From Pseudoxanthomonas yeongjuensis (GTDB taxonomy: Bacteria > Pseudomonadota > Gammaproteobacteria > Xanthomonadales > Xanthomonadaceae): a stretch of 64,000 nt of DNA. The notes beneath the pieces are model-generated. The model had not been told where the DNA came from, searched no databases, and saw only the letters and a list, made by a program, of their open reading frames with translations. Location of the stretch: NCBI RefSeq assembly GCF_010093345.1, contig NZ_PDWT01000001.1:1302001-1366000 (forward strand), given 5' to 3'. Each line of letters starts with the position of its first letter. Positions within the stretch are counted from its first letter, which is position 1. Shown piece by piece: positions 44,643 to 54,101 of the stretch. Both the position numbers and the translations under genes were made by a program.

Positions 44643-45085
44643 AGCTGGCTCGTGATGTTGATATCGGACGGCGTGCTGGTGCCACCGGTGGCGCGCTCAT
44701 CGCTCCACTGCACGCCCACGCTGCAGGTCATGGTGTCGGCAATGCAGACGACCTTGCCCTTGGCATCCGGCGCGACCGACTTCTTCAGCCCGTCCAGCCA
44801 GCCCATGAGAGTGCCGGCTTCGCCGGTGCCATCGCCCTCGGTATAGATGTTGGTGTTGTAGATGCCGATGTTGTCGCGATTGGCCCGGATGATGTCCATC
44901 ATCGAATAGGTCTGGATGGCGGCCTGGGTGCGGCTGGCGGAGCCGCCCGAGTTCTTCAGCGCCACGGCCTGCAGGGCGGCGATGCCCAGCACCCCGATCG
45001 CCAGGATCAGCACGGATATCATCACCTCGATCAGGCTGACGCCCTGCTGGGATTTGCCTGCCGCGGACGGCGTGTGCCTAGTCAT
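44639..45085 (-). CDS. pilV: Type IV pilus modification/minor pilin PilV
   Basis: 148 aa with prepilin signal QQGVSLIEVMISVLILAIGV followed by LGIAALQAVALKNSGGS, a pattern seen in PilV. A cysteine pair is present near the C-terminus (VVCIADTMTCSV). The ATG at 45085 is one base after the fimT stop region. The open frame upstream lies inside fimT and is discarded. Confidence 0.92.
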   Translation of the reverse strand: MTRHTPSAAGKSQQGVSLIEVMISVLILAIGVLGIAALQAVALKNSGGSASRTQAAIQTYSMMDIIRANRDNIGIYNTNIYTEGDGTGEAGTLMGWLDGLKKSVAPDAKGKVVCIADTMTCSVGVQWSDERATGGTSTPSDINITSQL

Positions 45086-45086
45086 G

Positions 45087-45650
45087 TCAATTGTCTCCCG
45101 GTCCGGTACAGGCAGCGGTGGCTGCACGCGGGAGAGTGCTGACCCGCCCGGCGCTCGCACTGACGTCGATGCCATTGTCGCCAGACAGATTTTGCACGCA
45201 CAGGCCCAGTGAGCCGCTGGCCTTGGCCCCCACGGCGGAAAATCCGATCGGCGTGAACGTGAACTTGTTGCCGCCACCCGCAAGGTTGGCGCTGGCCTTG
45301 ACCACGATGGACGGAGGCAAGGTGGCCTCTCGCAGGACCGTGTCGACGCCATTCTTCGTCATCAGGGCGATCCAGTGATTACCCAGCGCCGCTGCGCAGC
45401 TGGCGCCATCGGTGCTGGGGCAGACCGAACTGCTGGCGCGGTTGCTGACGGCGGCGGTGCGCGCGGTCTGCAGCAGGGCCACCATCTCGTTGGCCGACGC
45501 GGTCAGCCGGTTGCTACGCACCAGATTCGTGAAACTCGGCATGGCCATCGCCGCGATGACGGCGAGGACCGCCACGGTGATCATCAGCTCGACCAGGGTG
45601 AACCCCGGCACGGCGGAAGGCCCCGCGATTGTTCGGCTGCGCTGTAGCAT
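45087..45650 (-). CDS. fimT: Type IV pilus minor pilin FimT (GspH family)
   Basis: 187 aa. Prepilin signal VPGFTLVELMITVAVLAVIA, then the FimT-typical MAMPSFTNLVRSNRLTASAN and a cysteine pair (SVCPSTDGASC). FimT of Xanthomonadaceae-type pili is known to contribute to DNA uptake in some species. First gene of the fimT-pilV-pilW-pilX-pilY1-pilE operon; its promoter should be in 45651-45859. Confidence 0.92.
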   Translation of the reverse strand: MLQRSRTIAGPSAVPGFTLVELMITVAVLAVIAAMAMPSFTNLVRSNRLTASANEMVALLQTARTAAVSNRASSSVCPSTDGASCAAALGNHWIALMTKNGVDTVLREATLPPSIVVKASANLAGGGNKFTFTPIGFSAVGAKASGSLGLCVQNLSGDNGIDVSASAGRVSTLPRAATAACTGPGDN

Positions 45651-45859
45651 GGCACCCCCCGGAATTTGGCAACCGAACCTTAATGGACGCCTGCAGCGAC
45701 CACCATCTGCGTCCGACGGGCGGACGGTTGCCGGGGGCGTGCGGCGTTTCCCTGGGCACTACCCTGTCGATCGCGCCCGGGATGCCTCCCGGAAACGGGA
45801 GAATCATGACGTGCCTATGATCGCAAGAGGAACGACCGCGCCATTTCCGGGAAATCGAC

Positions 45860-46870
45860 ATGCCTGACCACCACCCTCTCGACACCCTGTTCCGCCCGCC
45901 CGCACTGATCACCGTGGTGCTGGCTGGCGAGGCGCTGGCGCTGATGCTTGCGCTGGCCTCGGGGCAGCCTGGCGCGCGGATGCTGCAATTCGGGCTGGCG
46001 TCTCTGGGCATCCAATGGATCGCGGTGGGCACGCTGTGCACGCTGTACCTGTTGCGCCGTCCGCTGTCGCGCCTGCCGCCCTCCGTACTCGCCTGGGCCT
46101 GCCTGGGCCTGCTGCTGGCGATGACCCTGCTGGTGGCATCGGCGGCGTGGGCGCTGCTCGACCTGGGCACAGAGCCGGAACAGGGCGCCCTGCCCTTCAT
46201 GTTGCGCATGCTGGGCATCGCCCTGGTGGTGGGCCTGCTGGCGCTGCTGGCGTTCCAGAACTATTCCGAGGCCACGCGGCTTGCGGTGCGCACCAAGCAG
46301 CTGGAACTGGAATCGCTGCGCGCGCGGGTGCGGCCGCATTTCCTGTTCAACACCTTGAACAGCGGGGTGGCGCTGGTCCGCCAGCAACCGGAACAGGCGG
46401 AGCAGTTGCTGCTGGGGTTGTCGGATCTTTTCCGCGCGGCGTTGGCCAATCCGCACGACATCGAACTGGCCGAGGAGCTTGCGTTGACGCGACGTTACCT
46501 GGAGATCGAGGCGATCCGATTCGGCCCGAGACTGCAAACGACCTGGGACCTGCCCGAGCCGCTTCCTTCCGTGAAGGTACCTGCACTGTCGATCCAGCCA
46601 TTGGTCGAGAACGCGGTGAGGCATGGCATCGAACGGCTCCCCGGCGGCGGCAGGATCGACATCGCCGTAGCGGTGCGCGACAACGCGGCGCTGGTGACGA
46701 TCCGCAACCGGGTCCCCGCGGGCGACCTGGATGGCGCGGCGCGACACGGCCATTCCATCGGAATCAAAGCGACGCAGGCGCGCCTGCAAGCCAGCACGGG
46801 AGGGCGAGGCAGCCTGACAACGTCGCAAAGCGGCGGTGATTATGTCGTTGAGATGAGGCTGCCGTTGTAG
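45860..46870 (+). CDS. Sensor histidine kinase, LytS/AlgZ type
   Basis: 336 aa. Four hydrophobic helices within the first ~135 residues are followed by a His_kinase (LytS-type) domain. The phospho-accepting H160 is in ARVRPHFLFNTLNSG and the N-box is VENAVRHGIERL. A full HATPase end follows. In AlgZ/FimS the partner is the adjacent LytTR response regulator AlgR, which controls type IV pili. Here no response-regulator gene follows, although the pilus operon is divergently adjacent. The partner must be elsewhere or lost. Confidence 0.85.
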   Translation: MPDHHPLDTLFRPPALITVVLAGEALALMLALASGQPGARMLQFGLASLGIQWIAVGTLCTLYLLRRPLSRLPPSVLAWACLGLLLAMTLLVASAAWALLDLGTEPEQGALPFMLRMLGIALVVGLLALLAFQNYSEATRLAVRTKQLELESLRARVRPHFLFNTLNSGVALVRQQPEQAEQLLLGLSDLFRAALANPHDIELAEELALTRRYLEIEAIRFGPRLQTTWDLPEPLPSVKVPALSIQPLVENAVRHGIERLPGGGRIDIAVAVRDNAALVTIRNRVPAGDLDGAARHGHSIGIKATQARLQASTGGRGSLTTSQSGGDYVVEMRLPL

Positions 46871-47253
46871 ATGGGCGGACTTTATCGAGACGCATGATTT
46901 CCGGCTGTCGGAGAGCCGGCACGACCAGGACATCCGGGCACCGGGTCGGTGTTTCGTCCGTAAGCGCGCGCATCGAAGCGCTCGCCCAAGGCGAGGGCCG
47001 CCTTGAAACGTACCGGGACGACGAGCGTCTGTAGCGCAACTGCTGTTGCCGATTGCCTGACTCCTCCCTTGCCCGCATAGCTGGGAAGAGAGGCTGGGAG
47101 GGGTATTTTCGGCGGGGTGCGTGGTGATGCGAAAGGCACAGCAAGATCAAGAGCACCGCTCCCCCTCAGCCGCCGGAAGGCGGCTTCGAGCTCCCCTGCT
47201 GCGCAAGGGAGGGGCACTTCATCCCGCGATTGCAGACGCTGCGGCTGCCGCCA
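46871..47253. other. 383-bp intergenic stretch without gene
   Basis: No credible gene. A hairpin GCCGCC-GGAA-GGCGGC lies at 47169-47184 inside a Pro/Gly-coding-like GC-rich block. A 111-codon minus-strand frame across it has no ribosome site and low-complexity composition, so it is not called. It separates two convergent genes. Confidence 0.5.
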
Positions 47254-48636
47254 TCACGCCATCACCCGATAACACGGACGGTATTCCCCCGCGATCTTCA
47301 TGCGCCGCTGTTCGACGAAGGCGCGCAGCAATCCGTCCAGGGCCTGCATCATGTCCGGATCGCCGTGGATCTCGAACGGGCCGAACTGCTCGATGCGGCG
47401 CATGCCGTCTTCCTTGACGTTGCCGGCGACGATGCCGGAAAACGCGCGGCGCAGGTCAGCGGCCAAAGCGGGCGCGGGGCGGCCGTGGTGCAGGTCCAGC
47501 GCGGCCATCGCCTCGTGCGTGGGCACGAACGGCTGCTGGTATTCCAGCGGCACTTCGATCGCCCAGTTGAAGAAGAACGAATCCTTGTGCTCGATGCGGC
47601 TCTCGCGCACGCGCTTGATGCCGGTGGTCATCTTCCTGGCGACGGCGACCGGATCGCCGGTGATGATCTCGTAACGCGCCGCGGCGGCATCGCCCAGGGT
47701 CAGGCGGATGAACTTGTCGATCTGCTCGAAATACGGCGCGGCGAGGGTCGGCCCGGTGAGGATCAGCGGGAACGGAAGACCCGCGTTTTCCTCGCGCAAC
47801 AGGATCCCCAGCAGGTACAGGATTTCTTCCGCCGTACCCACGCCGCCCGGGAACACCAGGATGCCGTGGCCGAGGCGCACGAACGCCTCGAGCCGCTTCT
47901 CGATGTCCGGCATGATCACCAGGTGATTGACGATGGGATTCGGCGACTCGGCGGCGATGATCCCGGGTTCGGTGACGCCGATGTAGCGCGTGGTCCGGCG
48001 CCGTTGCTTGGCGTGCGCGATCGTCGCGCCCTTCATCGGTCCCTTCATCGCACCCGGGCCGCAGCCGGTGCAGATGTCCAGGCCGCGCAGGCCCAGCTCA
48101 TAGCCGACCTGCTTGGTGTAGATGTATTCCTCGCGGGAAATGGAATGGCCGCCCCAGCACACCACCAGGTTGGGATCGGCGGGCTTGAGGATGCGCGCAT
48201 TGCGCAACAGGCCGAACACCGCGTTGGTGATGCCGGCGGAAGATTCCAGTTCGTGCTCATGCTCCGGGCCCAGCTCGATCGCGGTATAGGCCAGGTCGCG
48301 CACGACCGCGAACAGCAATTCGGCCACGCCGCGGATGATCTCGCCATCGACGAAGGCCATCGCCGGGGCATTGACCAGGTCGATGCGCACGCCACGATCC
48401 TGCTGCAGCACCTGGATGTCGAAATCCGGATACAGGTCGCGGGCCGCGCGCGGGTCGTCCGACGCGCTGCCGCTGGTCAGCACCGCCAGCGCGCAGCGCC
48501 GCAGCAGCTCATGCATGCCGCCGCTGGACGCGTCGCGTAGCCGCGCCACCTCCGCGCGGGACAACACATCCAGGCCGCCGCGCGGGTAGATCCGCGCGTC
48601 CTGTACCGGCAACGCCCTCGGTGCCGTTTCGCTCAT
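47254..48636 (-). CDS. ppnN: Nucleotide 5'-monophosphate nucleosidase (LOG family, PpnN/YgdH type)
   Basis: 460 aa, the length of PpnN. An N-terminal extension (IYPRGGLDVLSRAEVARLRD) precedes the Rossmann-like LOG domain with GCGPGAMKG at 191-199 and PGGVGTAEE at 263-271. PpnN hydrolyses the N-glycosidic bond of purine and pyrimidine monophosphates to base plus ribose-5-phosphate and is activated by (p)ppGpp in E. coli. Cytoplasmic. Monocistronic by context. Confidence 0.92.
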   Translation of the reverse strand: MSETAPRALPVQDARIYPRGGLDVLSRAEVARLRDASSGGMHELLRRCALAVLTSGSASDDPRAARDLYPDFDIQVLQQDRGVRIDLVNAPAMAFVDGEIIRGVAELLFAVVRDLAYTAIELGPEHEHELESSAGITNAVFGLLRNARILKPADPNLVVCWGGHSISREEYIYTKQVGYELGLRGLDICTGCGPGAMKGPMKGATIAHAKQRRRTTRYIGVTEPGIIAAESPNPIVNHLVIMPDIEKRLEAFVRLGHGILVFPGGVGTAEEILYLLGILLREENAGLPFPLILTGPTLAAPYFEQIDKFIRLTLGDAAAARYEIITGDPVAVARKMTTGIKRVRESRIEHKDSFFFNWAIEVPLEYQQPFVPTHEAMAALDLHHGRPAPALAADLRRAFSGIVAGNVKEDGMRRIEQFGPFEIHGDPDMMQALDGLLRAFVEQRRMKIAGEYRPCYRVMA

Positions 48637-48728
48637 TGATACTCTCGCTTGTCTGTATTCGTTGGCGGAACTTTAGCGCAGACACAGGCATGCCGCGAGG
48701 CACGCACGTCCAAGGCATCGCGGAACCC

Positions 48729-48800
48729 GTAGGAGCGGGCCTTGCCCGCGATGCTTTTGTGCGCCCCGCGAAAAGCATCGCGGGCAAGGCCCGCTCCTAC
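48729..48800. repeat. GTAG-headed REP palindrome, A type (symmetric)
   Basis: 72 bp, GTAGGAGCG at the left and CGCTCCTAC at the right, both halves carrying the GCGGGC/GCCCGC stem, so the whole unit is nearly a perfect inverted repeat. It lies between ppnN and the oar terminator. Confidence 0.85.
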
Positions 48801-48833
48801 AAAAAAAAACGGCCGGGTCGCCCCGGCCGTTTT
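48801..48833 (-). terminator. Rho-independent terminator of the Oar-type receptor gene
   Basis: On the minus strand AACGGCCGGG and CCCGGCCGTT form a 10-bp stem with loop GCGA, followed by a run of nine T. It begins about 23 bp after the receptor stop. Confidence 0.88.
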
Positions 48834-48855
48834 CCTGTTGCGAACCCCTTGTGGA

Positions 48856-51800
48856 TCAGAACTCGTAACGCAGGGTCATCTGCAACGACCAGCGCGACAC
48901 GAGACGGGACGGATAGCTCGGGTTGGAGTCATACGGCCTGAGGCTCTGCCACGACGGGTTGCTGGCGGTGCCCAGATCGTAGACGTAGCCGCCATCGGCG
49001 GTAACGCTGCCCAGGCGCGCCAGGTAACGGCTGTCGAAGCCGCCGATTTCCTTGGTCACGCCCCAATCTTCGTTGAGCAGGTTCAGGAAGTTGTAGACAT
49101 CCAGGCGAACGATTGCCTTGTGCTCCTTGAAGAAGCCCGGGATTTCCTGCTGGATGCCCAGGTCGAGCTGGTTGACCCACGGCAACCGGGTGGCATTGCG
49201 GCCGGCAACCTGGCCACGATTGGCTTGCAGGTACGGATTGTTAGAAATGAATTCCTGGAAGGCCTGGATCTGCGCGGGCGTGGCGGAGCCATAGCTCACG
49301 TTCGGATCGTTGAGCAACGGGATGTAGGCCGGATCCTGGAAGATGCCGTCGCCATTCGGATCGCCATTGATCAGCCACGTGTAAGGCAGGCCGTCATGAC
49401 CGTTGTAGTAGGCGGAAATGCTGGTCTTGTAGTCGCCGAAGAAGGCATGTTCCCAGCCCAGCGAGGCCTTCAGCGAGTTGGGGACCTCGCGGCTGGCGGT
49501 GCTGGTGATTTCCTCGTTCGGGTTCAGACGCGACACGAACTGGTAGCTGGACCACGCATTCGAACTGGCGTCGGAACCCACCTCGGTCGCCCGGGTGTAG
49601 GTATAGCTGATGTTGCCGTACCAGTTGTTGGACAAGGGCTTGCTCAGGGCGAAGGTCACTGCCGTCGAGGCGCCCTTGTCGGTGTTGCCGAGCAGGGTGG
49701 ACTGGTTGCTGAAGGCGGGGTTCCGGTCGCAGTTCTTGTTGGAACCGGACGTCGAGCCGCCGAGCGTGCACCAGTAGCTGTTACGGCCATCGGCCAGGGT
49801 TCCCTGCACTTCGCCGATGTTGAGGGCCTGGTAGAAGGCCGCATCCTTGGCGCGGATCGTCTGGATCTCGACCGAGCCGATCAGGCCGTACCACGGCAAT
49901 TCGGCGTCATAGGCCAGGCTGGCCTTCCACACGGTCGGCAGCTTGAAGTCCGGGTCGATGACGTCGATCAGGTTGGAGGGAGCACCGCTCGCCGGGACGT
50001 TCTGGTTGAACGGGTCGGCGCTGAACGGCGCGTCGGCCGGATCGAACACGGTGTAGTTCAGTGCCGTCACGCCACCGTTGTTCTGGTACGGATTGGCCAG
50101 CCACACGAACGGCGGCACGCTCTGGAACGCGCCGATGCCACCGCGCAACTGCGAATAGCGCGGAGTGTCGAAGTTGTAGTTGAAGGAGATGCGCGGCAGG
50201 ACGACCTTGTTGTCCGATCCCAGCTTGTAGTCGTTGGGGAAACCGAAAGCCTCCTCGAAGCCCGGCGCCCGCTCAGGCGCCTTGTCCGCCTTCGGGATGT
50301 TGACGCGCACGCCATAGGTCAGCGACAGCTTGTCGTTGACCTGCCAGGTGTCCTGGAGAAACGGGCTGATCTGGCTGTACACCAGCGCGGCAGCCGTATC
50401 CTCGACCCCGAAACCGGGCGCCGGCAGGCGCAGGTTGTACCTGTTGTACTCGCCGGCCGCGAAATCCTCGAGGCTGCCGAACCGGTACGCGCCATGCATG
50501 GCCTTGCCGTACAGGTTGAACACATCATGGCGCATATAGTCGAAGCCGCCCTTGATGGTGTGGTCGCCGGCGTAATAGGTGCCGGAGATCGAGGCGGCGA
50601 ACCGCTTGGTGTTGATCTGGTTCTCGTGGCGGTTGTCGTCCTCGCCCAGGAAGATGGAGCCGCCGTTGGCGGTCTCGATTTCCACTTCCGGCTGGTTGAT
50701 CGGATTGCCGTTGACCTGGTCGAATTTCTGCTGGCTCAGCTTGATCTCGGTGGAGAAGTTCTCGGTCCAGTCGCTGAACAGCTGCAGCGAGGTGTTCTTG
50801 GTGATGTTGTCGATGTTGTACCAGTGGCTGGTCAACACCACGTTCTCGGGGAAATTGTCGTACGGCGAGGGGCGGAACTCCTCGGTCTGCTGGTAGGTCA
50901 GGCTGGCGCGATGGAAATCGTTGATGTTCCAGTCCAGCTTGGCCAGGTAGCGCTTGTTGTCCAGGTTGACGCCGGTGGCGCCATAGACGCCCGGGAACAG
51001 GCCCAGGCCAGTGGCGATGTCGATCGCCTCGTCGATTTCGGCCTGGGTGACGTTGCCGTTGGCCACGCCGTCGGAGGAGGAAGCGCCGCCGAAGTTCTTG
51101 ATGGTCTGCTCTTCATACGAAGCGAAGAAGAACAACTTGTCCTTGAGGATGGGACCGCCGATGGTCATGCCCTTGGTCGTGTCCGTGTCGAACAAGGCGT
51201 ATTCCTCGCCGTCGCGCTTGCCGACCATGTTGCTGGCGTCCTTGAGCGCGTAATACACCGAGCCGTGGAACTCGTTGGTGCCCGACTTGGTCACCGCGTT
51301 GATGCTGGCACCCACCGTGTCCGAGGCGACGTCGTAATCGCTGACCTTGAGGTCGTAGGCGGCGATGGTGTCCACCGAGATCGGGGAACCGACATAGGGC
51401 ATGCCGTTGGCGTTCAGGCCGAAGGGATCGCCTTGCGACAGGCCATCGACGGAAATGTTGTTGTAGCGGTTGTTCACGCCGGCGACGGAGATGGCGCCCG
51501 AGCCCTGGTCGGTCACCTGGATGCGCGGATCAAGGCGCGCGATATCGTCCAGCGAACGGTTGCCCTGCGGCGTCAGTTCCAGCTGGCGGCCGCTGACCGA
51601 GGTGCCCATGCCCTTGTTGTCCGGATTGAAGGTATCCAGCAGGCGCGAGGCCGTGACCGTGACCGCGCCGAGATCGGTCGCCGCCGCGGCTCCGACCTGG
51701 GCGTTGACGGCATTGACCTTGTTCAGATCGAGGTACACGCCTTCTTCGGTCTTGCTGCCTGCAGCCGAGGTGATGGTGACGGTGTACGGGCCGCCGACAC

Positions 51801-52029
51801 GCAGGCCGCGCGCGTTGTAGCGGCCGCTGGCGTCGGTGGAGGCGCGGCTCACCGTGCCCGATTCGACGTGGGTGATGACTACTTCAGCGCCCGAGACCGG
51901 CTGGCCGCTGGTGTCCGTGACCAGGCCACCCACGCCTGCCGACGTGCTCTGGGCGAAGGAAGGAGCCGCTGCGAGCGCGACCACGAGACCAAGGGCGATC
52001 TTGGACATCCGGAAACGGGTTTGATTCAT
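48856..52029 (-). CDS. Oar-type TonB-dependent receptor with carboxypeptidase-regulatory-like domain
   Basis: 1057 aa. Signal peptide (ALGLVVALAAAPSFAQ), then a CarboxypepD_reg-like domain at about residues 32-115 (VTDTSGQPVSGAEVVITHVE; DASGRYNARGLRVGGPYTV). A plug-like region follows (LGAVTVTASRLLDT) and a large barrel ends in LQMTLRYEF. This matches the Oar family found in multiple copies in Xanthomonadaceae and Myxococcus, with peptide or protein ligands suggested for some. GAGG precedes the ATG. Monocistronic, with its own terminator. Confidence 0.93.
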   Translation of the reverse strand: MNQTRFRMSKIALGLVVALAAAPSFAQSTSAGVGGLVTDTSGQPVSGAEVVITHVESGTVSRASTDASGRYNARGLRVGGPYTVTITSAAGSKTEEGVYLDLNKVNAVNAQVGAAAATDLGAVTVTASRLLDTFNPDNKGMGTSVSGRQLELTPQGNRSLDDIARLDPRIQVTDQGSGAISVAGVNNRYNNISVDGLSQGDPFGLNANGMPYVGSPISVDTIAAYDLKVSDYDVASDTVGASINAVTKSGTNEFHGSVYYALKDASNMVGKRDGEEYALFDTDTTKGMTIGGPILKDKLFFFASYEEQTIKNFGGASSSDGVANGNVTQAEIDEAIDIATGLGLFPGVYGATGVNLDNKRYLAKLDWNINDFHRASLTYQQTEEFRPSPYDNFPENVVLTSHWYNIDNITKNTSLQLFSDWTENFSTEIKLSQQKFDQVNGNPINQPEVEIETANGGSIFLGEDDNRHENQINTKRFAASISGTYYAGDHTIKGGFDYMRHDVFNLYGKAMHGAYRFGSLEDFAAGEYNRYNLRLPAPGFGVEDTAAALVYSQISPFLQDTWQVNDKLSLTYGVRVNIPKADKAPERAPGFEEAFGFPNDYKLGSDNKVVLPRISFNYNFDTPRYSQLRGGIGAFQSVPPFVWLANPYQNNGGVTALNYTVFDPADAPFSADPFNQNVPASGAPSNLIDVIDPDFKLPTVWKASLAYDAELPWYGLIGSVEIQTIRAKDAAFYQALNIGEVQGTLADGRNSYWCTLGGSTSGSNKNCDRNPAFSNQSTLLGNTDKGASTAVTFALSKPLSNNWYGNISYTYTRATEVGSDASSNAWSSYQFVSRLNPNEEITSTASREVPNSLKASLGWEHAFFGDYKTSISAYYNGHDGLPYTWLINGDPNGDGIFQDPAYIPLLNDPNVSYGSATPAQIQAFQEFISNNPYLQANRGQVAGRNATRLPWVNQLDLGIQQEIPGFFKEHKAIVRLDVYNFLNLLNEDWGVTKEIGGFDSRYLARLGSVTADGGYVYDLGTASNPSWQSLRPYDSNPSYPSRLVSRWSLQMTLRYEF

Positions 52030-52267
52030 TTGGTAAGCCTCAATGCAAGGTTTTGGCGATGGCGAAACGGATTGACTAAAAGCAGGCTCGAGCTGGCCCT
52101 GGAAGGCTGGCTGGCGGGGACGATCGGGGTTCCCTGTGACCTGCGCGGCCGGGCTGCGAAGGTTAATAAGAGGTTAACACGATAGGCCGGATTTGTGACC
52201 GGCAAGTGACAATTTCCCGTGCTCGCGCAGGGCAAAACAGGACATCGACAAGCCAACCTGAAGCCAA
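52030..52267. other. Promoter-side gap of the Oar-type receptor
   Basis: 238 bp without a gene, with an AT-richer block around 52155-52200 likely holding the receptor promoter. No clear operator was recognised. Confidence 0.4.
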
Positions 52268-52870
52268 TCAAATGTTGGGTGGCGAGAGTTTCAGGTAAGT
52301 CCCTATTCCATCTAGGAACATCTGCACCGAAATGGCCACCAGCAGCATGCCCATCAGGCGCTCGATCGCGATCAGGGCGCTGCGGCCCATCCATTTGTAA
52401 AGCACCGTGGCCGAAAACAGGATCACCGCGGTGGCGCCCCAGGCGATCATCAGGGCCAGGCTCCAGTCCCACAGCCGGCCGGGCTCGTTGCTGCCCATGA
52501 GCATCACCGCGGCCATGCCGGAAGGACCGGCCACCAGCGGAATGGCCAGGGGCACGATGAAGGGCTCACCGCCGGGAAGCTCGCCCATCAGTCCTTCAGG
52601 ACGCGGGAAGATCATGCGGATGCCGATCAGGAACAGGACGATGCCACCGGCGATCTGCACCGATTCCTGGCGCAGGTGCATCATTTCCAGGACGTACTTG
52701 CCGGCCCACAGGAAACCCATCAGCACCCCCAGCGCGATCAGCAACTCGCGGACCAGCACCGCGCGCTGGCGTTTGGGCGCCAGCGGCTTGAGCACGCTCA
52801 GGAACACCGGGATGTTGCCCAGCGGATCCAGGATCAGGAACAGCAGCAGCGCCGCGGAAAGCACGGTCAC
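52268..52870 (-). CDS. MarC-family integral membrane protein
   Basis: 200 aa with six hydrophobic segments. The family-typical start LLFLILDPLGNIPVFLSVLK and the mid motif GGIVLFLIGIRMIFP followed by PLAIPLVAGPSGMAAVML are visible. MarC/YhgN proteins are inner-membrane proteins of unproven transport role. The start is GTG at 52870, overlapping the upstream SDR stop (GTGA). The longer open frame upstream is only the SDR gene in another frame. Confidence 0.9.
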   Translation of the reverse strand: MTVLSAALLLFLILDPLGNIPVFLSVLKPLAPKRQRAVLVRELLIALGVLMGFLWAGKYVLEMMHLRQESVQIAGGIVLFLIGIRMIFPRPEGLMGELPGGEPFIVPLAIPLVAGPSGMAAVMLMGSNEPGRLWDWSLALMIAWGATAVILFSATVLYKWMGRSALIAIERLMGMLLVAISVQMFLDGIGTYLKLSPPNI

Positions 52871-53613
52871 GCGCGCACGCTCCAGACCTGGCCGCGATGT
52901 TCCGCGCCGGCCGGCGACAACAGGGTCACGCAGGCCTCGGCATAATCGGCCGGGTCCCGCGCCTGCAGGTCTTCGTCCTCTGCATAGGCCTTGGCCCGCA
53001 GGGAAGTCCGCATCGGCCCCGGTTGCAGCGCCGCGACCCGCACGCTGGAATTGGCCAGCTCCGCATGCAGCATCCCGACCAGCGCTCCCAGGCCGTGCTG
53101 GGCCAGGCCGTAGCCGCCCCAATAGGCCTGTCCTACCCGGCTGATGTCGTCCAGCGCGAATACCAGCGCCGCATCCGGCGATTGCTTGAGCAACGGCAGG
53201 CAGGCCTGGGACAGCCACCAGGGCGCGGTCAGGTTGACATGCACGGCGCGGGCGAAATTGGCCGGGTCGGTATGTTCCAGCGGGGTGAGCCCGCGGAATT
53301 CGGCCGCGCAGTGCAGCACTCCGTCCAGGCGCCCGAGTTCGCGATGGATACGATCGGCCATCTCCGCGTAGTCGTCCGGAGCCGCGCCCTCCAGGTCCAG
53401 CGGATAAAGCAGCGGTTCCGGCCCGAGTCTGGCGCAGGCGTCGTAGACCCGGTTCAATTTCGGCGGCCTGCGCCCCAGCAGTACCATCGTGGCCCCCGCC
53501 TGCGCGCAGGCTTGCGCCGCGGCACCGCCCAGTCCGCCCTGCGCGCCACTGACCAGGACCACGCGATCGCGCAACGCTCCCGCATCGCGGGTCGGCAAGG
53601 CGAACAGGGTCAC
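52867..53613 (-). CDS. Short-chain dehydrogenase/reductase (YciK-like) with altered active site
   Basis: 248 aa SDR with the nucleotide-binding glycine motif VSGAQGGLGG at 21-30 and the structural HCAA at 101-104. The catalytic YxxxK is replaced by YGLAQ (Y168, Q172), and an Asp pair (FALDD, 155-156) stands where the active Ser is usually found. It may have lost standard oxidoreductase activity or use another mechanism. The start is GTG at 53613, overlapping the glutaredoxin stop. It is in an overlapping trio with glutaredoxin and MarC genes. Confidence 0.85.
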   Translation of the reverse strand: MTLFALPTRDAGALRDRVVLVSGAQGGLGGAAAQACAQAGATMVLLGRRPPKLNRVYDACARLGPEPLLYPLDLEGAAPDDYAEMADRIHRELGRLDGVLHCAAEFRGLTPLEHTDPANFARAVHVNLTAPWWLSQACLPLLKQSPDAALVFALDDISRVGQAYWGGYGLAQHGLGALVGMLHAELANSSVRVAALQPGPMRTSLRAKAYAEDEDLQARDPADYAEACVTLLSPAGAEHRGQVWSVRA

Positions 53614-53960
53614 GGCGCCAGCGCCTCGGACACGATGCGCTGCAGCTCCCCCGATTCGAACAGTTCCAGGGTGATGTCGCAGCCGCCGATCAGCTCGCCA
53701 TGGATGAAAAGCTGCGGAAACGTCGGCCAGTTGGAGAAACGCGGCAGGTTGGCGCGGATCTCCGGCTCCTGCAGCACGTTGATGGTGTGGACATGCTCAG
53801 CACCAGCAGGCTCGGCGCCAGCGGTGCCGGCCCTGGCGGACATCAACGCCTGCACCGCACGGCTGGAGAAACCGCACATGGGAAATTGCGGCGTTCCCTT
53901 CATGAAAAGCACGACCGGATGGGTATCGACTTCGGCCTGGATGCGTTCCATCACCAGCAT
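53610..53960 (-). CDS. grxD: Monothiol glutaredoxin, Grx4 type
   Basis: 116 aa with the signature CGFS at 29-32 (FPMCGFSSRAVQAL) and WPTFPQLFIHGELIGGCDI. Monothiol CGFS glutaredoxins bind and transfer [2Fe-2S] clusters with BolA partners. An insertion rich in Ala/Gly (about residues 42-55) is longer than in E. coli GrxD. AGGAG supports ATG 53960. Divergent from sodB. Confidence 0.92.
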   Translation of the reverse strand: MLVMERIQAEVDTHPVVLFMKGTPQFPMCGFSSRAVQALMSARAGTAGAEPAGAEHVHTINVLQEPEIRANLPRFSNWPTFPQLFIHGELIGGCDITLELFESGELQRIVSEALAP

Positions 53961-54101
53961 GGTGTTTTCTCCTGCGTTGACGGCCTGCAAACCGTGGTCG
54001 GGTAAACTCCCATTGTAAGCCCTCGCGCGGCATCGCCGTTGCGCCGAACCCTCCGCGAGCGTACCCACGCTCCACCCGCCTAGCACTGCAAAGGAAAAGC
54101 C

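Noticed and set aside
46882-47217. 111-codon minus-strand frame
   Set aside because: Spans a GC-rich hairpin block with low-complexity translation; no support as a gene.
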